Shown here: in pieces, positions 21,390 through 26,816 of the stretch
Layout of the letters: the number at the start of each line of letters is the position of its first letter
Numbering within the stretch: the first letter of the stretch is position 1
Assembly (NCBI GenBank): GCA_977017575.1
Contig: CDRNVI010000205.1
Location: 1-26,816 of the forward strand
DNA length: 26,816 nucleotides
Origin: Paramoeba atlantica
Taxonomy: Eukaryota; Discosea
Reading direction: 5' to 3'
Translations under genes and position numbers: made by a program
The notes under the pieces: model-generated
Seen by the model: only the letters and a program-made list of their open reading frames with translations
Database searches by the model: none
Told to the model about the DNA's origin: nothing

Positions 21390-22150
21390 TTTTACCCTCC
21401 TCTTTTTCGGAAAAATAGTCCAATATGGATTGGTATGATGATCATGGGGATGAAATAACATTCTGTGTTGGAGACACAATGTCTGATGGAAGCACTATCC
21501 AAATGATTGAAAGAATCCATCCACGAGCAATATCTTATAGGTGGAATGAAACAATGTGTAATCTCTGTAAGTCTCTCCCTGTGGCACTTCTTTTTCCTTG
21601 TATTATCCCACTGGTTTGGTTCCCCACACCATACACGAAAGAGAACACAGAACTTGAAATGAAAAACAAAGCCTTGCTGGTTTCAGATCAGTCAGTGAAA
21701 TTGCACCAAAACGAATATACCAGAGCGGGATGTCTGGTCTGCTGCGAGACTAGAACTCAACCAAAAGAGAATTTCAAGGTTGGATATGAGTTTCTTCAGG
21801 ATGTTACAATGGATCTACCAAGCTGCGTCAAGACATGTTGTGAGCGCAGTAATCCTGGGCCTACACTTATGGTTTGAGTTTTTCTCTTTTTTCTCTTATT
21901 TTCCTTCTCTTTCCTTATTATCAACTGTTTCCTTCAGTTTCAGAGCAATGGTCATGATTTCATCTGGCAACCTTTTCATGTCAAGGAAGAAGAACTTCAA
22001 GAAACAAGAAGATGAATTGAACACGTCTACTTTGGTACAGACTAAAGAAGGTGTGTCAGAAATATGTTGAATGGACAATTGAAGAGCAGTCCTCAGAAGT
22101 CTCACGAAAAAGCGAGAAACTTCTTGATGACATCATCAATGGTGTTCTTT
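21390..22150 (+). pseudogene. Intron-containing gene-like region, possible BAH-type domain
   Basis: The plus strand from the ATG at 21425 reads MDWYDDHGDEITFCVGD, then DGSTIQMIERIHPRAISYRW. After a candidate intron (GTAAGT at 21567) come ELEMKNKALLVSDQSVKLHQ and EYTRAGCLVCCE. The order V-G-D, Arg/Trp strand, L-x-S-D and late G-C-x-V loosely resembles a BAH domain; I infer this from pattern only. A second intron at 21872-21937 (GTTTGA...CTTCAG) keeps phase and joins to SNGHDFIWQPFHVKEEELQE, followed by in-frame TGA and TAA near 22013 and 22040. Exon-like sequence upstream (YPVAKEKFLNFLSDLACV, about 21310-21360) may belong to it. Candidate acceptors for the first intron (after 21641 or 21650) both create a stop at the junction codon, so that intron is unsettled. 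Function is unknown. Confidence 0.4.
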
Positions 22151-22217
22151 ATTTAGATTCACAGAAGGTCAACTTGGAGGAGATTGGGAATTGACTTGGA
22201 GAAGATCAAGAGTCAGA

Positions 22218-22871
22218 TCAAACGAATAGAGCAGAGAGCCAAGTGTCTTCAGAGTAGCGCACATTGCTTGTGTGCACTCTCCCCGCCCGAGAAGTCCTTC
22301 GTTTAGGAGAAACGAAGGTGCTTGAAGAAGAGCTCAAGGAGCTTGAAGAGCTTGAGGACTTGGAAGAGGAAGAAGACTTCTTGGTTGATTTAGAGGTTGA
22401 AGATTTGGAGGTTTTTGATGATTTAGAGGAAGAGGAAGAGGAAGAGGACTTCTTGGATGACTTGGAAGTCGATGATTTGGAGGATGATGACTTAAAGGAA
22501 GATGATTTAGAAGGAGGTGGATTCAGAGAGTGTTTCTGATGATACCTTTTGATTTGTTCTGAAGCATCAATTTGTGAAACATGGATCCATTCAGCATCAG
22601 CCTTTTGGTAGTGTTTGAAATGCACTTGATAATAAAGTTTTCCATTTGAATACTTATGCTTAAGGATTTCCTTCACTTCAAAATCATAACCATCATCATC
22701 TTCAACAATCTCTTCAGGTGCTGGCTCTGAATTAACAATAGATATTTCATTTGATTCAGAATGCAGAGTAATCTCATACCGAACATGGAGTTTCTTTAAG
22801 TTCTGAATGTTTTGGATTTCTGAATTCTTCTCTCATTTGAGTTCTTGAATCCAGTAACTTCCATTCTTAAG
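22218..22871 (-). pseudogene. Gypsy integrase C-terminus with chromodomain and Ser-rich tail
   Basis: Reading on from SINE copy 2 the frame gives WIQELK, TGA at 22833, then an acidic linker (EEIVEDDDGYDFEVKEIL). A chromodomain-like block follows with YDFEVKEILKHKYSNGKLYY, VHFKHYQKADAEWIHVSQI. One cage position that is usually Trp is Phe, while the later Trp is kept. A tail of about 80 residues of Ser/Lys (SKSSKKSSSSSS) follows, ending PKRRTSRAGRVHTSN. The frame ends at TGA 22218; a second TGA and a TAA follow shortly. In chromoviruses this domain is known to direct integration by reading histone marks. Confidence 0.8.
22856..22871. repeat. Target-site duplication of SINE copy 2 (left)
   Basis: AACTTCCATTCTTAAG is repeated at 23292-23307; the first A bases overlap the poly(A) tail in the right copy. 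Confidence 0.9.
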
Positions 22872-23291
22872 TGGGTTGGTGCCCGTAGTTTAGTTGTAAA
22901 TTCGACTATGTCCAACCCCAGGGGGGCAAGTTCAAATCCCAGTTTTTCGATATTATAGAAAATTTTTCTGGTGCTGTAGAGTGATTTGATTGGAGTGAGG
23001 AGCTCTTGAAGAAGTGTGAAAATCGGAACAGGTTACATCTCAGCCCTGTCTGCTAAAAAGTTGAGGATAAATTCCCTTGGAAGGAGCTTTGGATTATTCT
23101 CCCTTCTGATGTGCATCCTCCAGCCTGAACTTGCAGAAGTTCTAAAGTTCAGCATAAAGACCGACTGAACTAAGCTGAAGTTTAAAACTTCACTTCTCGT
23201 TAGAGGTTAAAAACAAACATAATTTAATGTAATTCAAATGGCTTAGATTAAGAACTACTAATTGAATAAAGTCTGCCTCAAAAAAAAAAAA
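22872..23291 (+). mobile_element. tRNA-derived SINE, copy 2 (opposite orientation)
   Basis: Same family as copy 1. It starts TGGGTTGGTGCCCGTAG, with A box TAGTTTAGTTG and B box AGTTCAAATCC, and ends GTCTGCCTC plus about 13 A. It lies antisense in the gypsy integrase C-terminal region. Near-identity to copy 1 means both are fairly recent. Confidence 0.93.
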
Positions 23292-23307
23292 AACTTCCAT
23301 TCTTAAG
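23292..23307. repeat. Target-site duplication of SINE copy 2 (right)
   Basis: Second copy of the 16 bp repeat at 22856-22871. Confidence 0.9.
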
Positions 23308-24831
23308 ATCCTCCACAACCACATAAATCTCTTGGTAGTAATAGGGTCTGTACTTCTTCACAATCTCTTTTCCTTTTGATTTGTTTCTCTTCAACACTTG
23401 ATCACCAACCTTCAACACAGTGTATGTTCCTTCATTTGCTTTGTCATATCGTTGTTTTTGTTTCACAGCCACTTTCTCTCTCTCCTCTCAAACCCAATTA
23501 ATCACACCCTCCCTCTCAGTTTGTAGCTTCTTGATGTAGTCATCAATCAGTACCACTGGTTTGTTCACAGAGCCAAAGAGAGAATCAATTGGCATAATTG
23601 GATGTCTCCCAAAGTGAAGATAGAAAGGTGTGTAACCAGTCGAGGAGGAACGAGAAGTATTGAAAGCAAATTCCACAAGAGGTAAGAGAAGGTCCCAATC
23701 GTCTGCATATTTATCAACAAATGAGCGAATGATTGATTCTGTAACTTTGTGGGAACATTCAACACAGCCGTTACTTTTGGAGTTGTAGGGGGCAATAAAG
23801 GTTTGTTTCATTCTAAGAAGCTGGGTCAGTTCTGCAAAAATTTGATTTGCAAATTCTGAACCATTATCTGTTACTATCCGCAAAGGTATTGAATTAACAC
23901 AAACATACTGAAGTAAGGCTTCAGCAGAGGCTTCAGCAGAGGGATCTGGAATTGCATACAGACGTATATAGCCACTAAAGTTATCAAGGATAGCCAAAAT
24001 AAAAGAATTCCCATGAGCAGTGACTTTTGGTCTCTTTGTACAATCCAGGTGGAGTAAAATTCCAGGATAAGAAGCCATGTAAGGGTTTAAATCAGATGTC
24101 AATGTCTTTGTTTTCGAGTTGATTGCACAATTAAGGCAACAGTGATAGTAACCTTTGATCGTGGCACTCATACCAGGAAAATAATAGGAGACAGCAATTG
24201 CATCATAAAGTCGCTTGAACTTGTGGTGTCCAGAGATTAGATCTGAATGATAAGTGTCAAATACTGTATTCCACAAACTCTGGGGCAGAATTGCAGGTGG
24301 GAGACAACCAGCAGCTGTAGTTTCATCCACTTTCCTCAAGATTCCGGATTCATCAACCCAGTACTTGTGAGCAGTTCGTTGGAGTGCCTGAAGATAGCGC
24401 TTCCTCTTAGGCAAGAGGCCATTAATCAAGTAATTAATAATCATTGAGCAAAACTTATCTTTCCTTTGAGCCTGAGCAAGGTAAGGAAGTTCAACTAAAA
24501 CCTGATCAATGTCATCCGTATCTGCTTCAACATTCTCAGAACTTTCTTTTGCTGTGGAAAGTGGCAGAGGCAGTGATCGAATAGGAGGAATGTCATGAAT
24601 TTCCGGCTCACTGATTAATTCAATTTTTTCTAAAATGTCGTTTTGTCTCGAGAGGATATGGGCTTTTCCTGAAGAAGATTGTCCCAAATCCACCAACTCT
24701 TCAAACCAACAAGTCACATAATCCTTTGAAGTGGCCTTATCATGATATCCAACATACTGGCGGCTTAGAGCATCAGGGATTGCCATCAACTTTCCAGGTT
24801 TGTGAATGACCTTTGGGTGATATTCTAGAAT
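23308..24831 (-). pseudogene. Gypsy pol: integrase
   Basis: After TGA at 24832 the RNase H end continues ILEYHPKVIHKPGKL and AIPDALSRQY, the normal join to integrase. The zinc finger is visible as SGHHKFKRLYDA with YYHCCLNCAIN (H2C2). The catalytic core has LLHLDCTKRP, IVTDNGSEFANQIF and SKSNGCVECS (D, D, E). FAFNTSRSSSTGYTPFYLHF follows, typical of gypsy integrases. TGA at 23488 interrupts NWV/EEREKVAVKQKQRYD, and the frame runs on to VVEDLKNGS at the SINE target site. Confidence 0.92.
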
Positions 24832-26079
24832 TCAAGCAACCCAATCGCACAGCATATCATGGTTCAGTACTTTCTGTTGACCTGTTTTAAACACAGATTT
24901 GAGAGATTCGCAATCACAGAACACAATAGGATTTCGACCACAGACGTAATACTTGAAGTTGTTTAATGCCCACAGGATTCTAAGGCCCTCCTGCAGAGGA
25001 TTAGTGTACTTCTGCTGTGTCTCTGTGAGTGTTCGAGAAGCATACTCAATAACTCGGTGGTGGCCATCTTGATCCATCTGAGTGAGAATCACTCCAAGAC
25101 CAAGCTTGCTGGCGTCAACATGGATAAAAAATTCCTTTGAGAAGTCAGGATGGGCCATACAGGTTTCAAATGTCAAGAGCTCCTTTAAGAGATGTATCTC
25201 TTTGATGGATTCTTGGGATAGCAAAAACTTCTTTGGATCCATCACTTTGGCTTTTCTCAAGTGTGTTGTTAAGCTGGATGAACGAGGGATGAACCGTTTT
25301 AACCAAGTAACCATTCTCAAAAATCTCTCAACTTCCTTTGGAGTAGTCAGAAGTGGGTAATTCTGGATTGCCTCAACTTTTTTCAGATTTGGCTTCAAAC
25401 CATCCTTCGTTGCAATAAATCCAAGAATTTCAAAATTTGGCTTGCAAAACGAGCACTTTGCTGGTTGGAGCATCAAATCATTGTCCCTCAATCTTTGGAA
25501 AATTTTCGTCAGATCAGCCAGATGTTGTTCAAACGTTGAGCTGTAACAAAGGATATCATCAATGTAGGCAAAACAACATTGCCAAACCAGACCACTCAAG
25601 ACCGTTTCAATAAACCGTTGTTGTGTTGCTGGAGCATTACATAACCCAAAAGGCATTGAGAGAAATTCCCAGAGACCATATTTGCTGGTAAAGGCAGCCT
25701 TTTCAATGTCTCCTTCTCTGATTGGGATCGACCAGAAAGCCTCAGACAGGTCAATAGAGGAAAAATAAGAAGAACTGCCAAGTGCAGCTAAGATTTCATC
25801 CATACGGGGTAGTGGATAAGAGTCCTTCTTTGTTTTTTCATTCAGGCGATGGAAATCCACACAAAACCAAACATTTCCATTCTTCTTGTCTGCCAAGAGA
25901 ATTGGAGCAGCCCAAGAAGAGTTAGATTTTCTAATCACTTTCCTTTTCACCATCTTGTCAATATGTTTCCATATGATGCAGTCTTCGACAGGTGTGGTTC
26001 TATGGGGTTTTGCTCTCAAGGGTGGACCCTCTGCCTCAATTGGATGACTCATTGCCATGGTCCTAGTAATTGGACCTTC
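24832..26079 (-). pseudogene. Gypsy pol: reverse transcriptase and RNase H
   Basis: The RT blocks are complete: KRKVIRKSNSSWAAPILLAD, VDFHRLNEKTKKDSYPLPRM, YFSSIDLSEAFWSIPI (first Asp), MPFGLCNAPATQQRF and FAYIDDILCYSS (YIDD). RNase H follows with FFIHVDASKLGLGVILTQ, the Glu block, and VFCDCESLKSVF. The stretch of about 408 codons is unbroken up to TGA at 24832 (DWVA, stop, ILEYH). All conserved Trp codons here are TGG. This part could be functional apart from its flanking stops. Confidence 0.93.
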
Positions 26080-26641
26080 TCACTTCTCATCCCACAAGTC
26101 TTGGAAAGAAACCAACATCTCTGCTAATTGTATTTTCTGCCTGTCATTCAATTCAGCATTATCCAAACCAAATTTCTCATATGCTTCTTTGAATTTATCA
26201 GGTGGATCTTTTTTATGTGCAATAGACTTGTTTTGGGTGGCAATGTGAGTAAGCAATTGTATCACAGATGAGTCACAATCGAGGTCAGGGTCGGGGTTTC
26301 TGGTGGATCGATCAGATTTGCCATTCTGATGATCATGCAACTTCTGTCTCTTCCGTTTAGGTTTTTGAAATAAATCCTCATCCTCAATCATTTTCTCAAG
26401 CCATGGTCCAGCGAGTGCACAGAGATAATTGGCACCAGTCTTTGCATTAACTGATTTTGTGCAAGGTGGTTGTTTCTTGGGTACAGATTTTCGAAGACAG
26501 GGTTCAATCAAAGAGTGTTTCAAGAGTTGAAGAAGCTCAGTGTTTTCGACATCATGGTCATTAAGCTGATAAACCGTTCCAACTTCAAGATTTTTCTTCA
26601 CTTGAACCTCAATCTCAGAATGATTCATCACAAGAACATTC
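26080..26641 (-). pseudogene. Gypsy pol: linker between protease and RT
   Basis: A charged region with KPKRKRQK and DPDPDLDCD leads to KFGLDNAELNDRQKIQLAEM and FQDLWDEK, the usual helix before the RT. TGA at 26080 then interrupts before EGPITRTMAMSHPIEAEGP. The upstream end reads NVLVMNHSEIEV at the SINE border, probably just after the protease. Confidence 0.75.
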
Positions 26642-26816
26642 TTTTTTTTTTTTTTTCTTTTTGAGGCAGACTTTATTCAATTAGTAGTTCTTAATCTAAG
26701 CCATTTGAATTACATTAAATTATGTTTGTTTTTAACCTCTAACGAGAGGTGAAGTTTTAAACTTCAGCTTAGTTCAGTCGGTCTTTATGCTGAACTTTAG
26801 AACTTCTGCAAGTTCA
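26642..26816 (-). mobile_element. tRNA-derived SINE, copy 3 (cut by window edge)
   Basis: An A-rich tail (T-run with one C on plus, 26642-26662) is followed by the SINE 3' body, identical in order to copy 1 for the visible part (GAGGCAGACTTTATTC onward). The tRNA-like head lies outside the window, so its target-site duplication cannot be checked. Confidence 0.9.

Larger units (their letters stand above)
22218..26816 (-). mobile_element. Ty3/gypsy chromovirus pol, extending beyond the window
   Basis: The order on the minus strand is pre-RT linker, RT, RNase H, integrase (H2C2 plus DDE) and a chromodomain-like tail, which defines a chromovirus-type Ty3/gypsy element. Protease and gag lie beyond the right edge. 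The frame is continuous apart from TGA at 26080, 24832, 23488 and 22833, and two SINE insertions. When SINE copy 2 and its 16 bp duplication (436 bp) are removed, the frames on both sides match. No LTR could be identified left of 22218. Confidence 0.92.

Noticed and set aside
22264..22539. Very acidic plus-strand open frame
   Set aside because: It is the antisense of the Ser/Lys-rich gypsy C-terminal tail.
4511..26631. A firm call that TGA encodes Trp (as in several protists)
   Set aside because: Some TGA fit Trp (12005), but others align with Lys/Arg positions (18686, 10007), and all conserved Trp of the gypsy RT use TGG. The evidence is mixed, so it is kept only as an alternative.

Overview
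This is the end of a eukaryotic chromosome. The left edge is about 930 bp of CCCTAAA/TTTAGGG telomere repeat with the chromosome end to the left. That repeat is used by plants, green algae, dinoflagellates, apicomplexan relatives and several other protists. Introns are GT-AG, and intergenic DNA is very A/T rich with long A- and T-runs. An alga or protist is likely, but I cannot name the organism.

Layout: telomere (1-930); a subtelomeric satellite of about 177 bp units (about 1030-2960); A/T-rich low-complexity DNA (2960-4450); a five-exon minus-strand gene of unknown function (4511-6743, perhaps starting further upstream); a second minus-strand gene-like region (7066-7990) cut off by a Ty1/copia retrotransposon (7993-14658, minus), whose 3' LTR holds a tRNA-derived SINE; a LINE (14659-about 19510, minus) whose 3' end is lost at the copia LTR; an older LINE ORF1 fragment (19537-20133, minus); a plus-strand tyrosine-recombinase remnant (about 20477-21212); a plus-strand intron-containing gene-like region with a possible BAH-type domain (about 21390-22150); and a Ty3/gypsy chromovirus pol (22218 to the right edge, minus) carrying two more SINE copies.

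The main theme is decay by substitution. The copia element up to an RT deletion, the LINE, the gypsy pol and the telomere-proximal gene each keep one long reading frame. They are broken almost only by in-frame stop codons (mostly TGA, some TAA and TAG), not by frameshifts. The two copia LTRs are the same length and differ by 22 transitions with no transversion or indel; many of these sit at inferred former CpG sites. The simplest reading is C-to-T decay of methylated DNA (CGA to TGA, CAA/CAG to TAA/TAG, TGG to TGA/TAG). A genetic code with reassigned stops is the alternative that must be excluded, because the same stops occur in the spliced gene next to the telomere.

No host pathway can be named. 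Nothing here is clearly an intact, recognised host gene.
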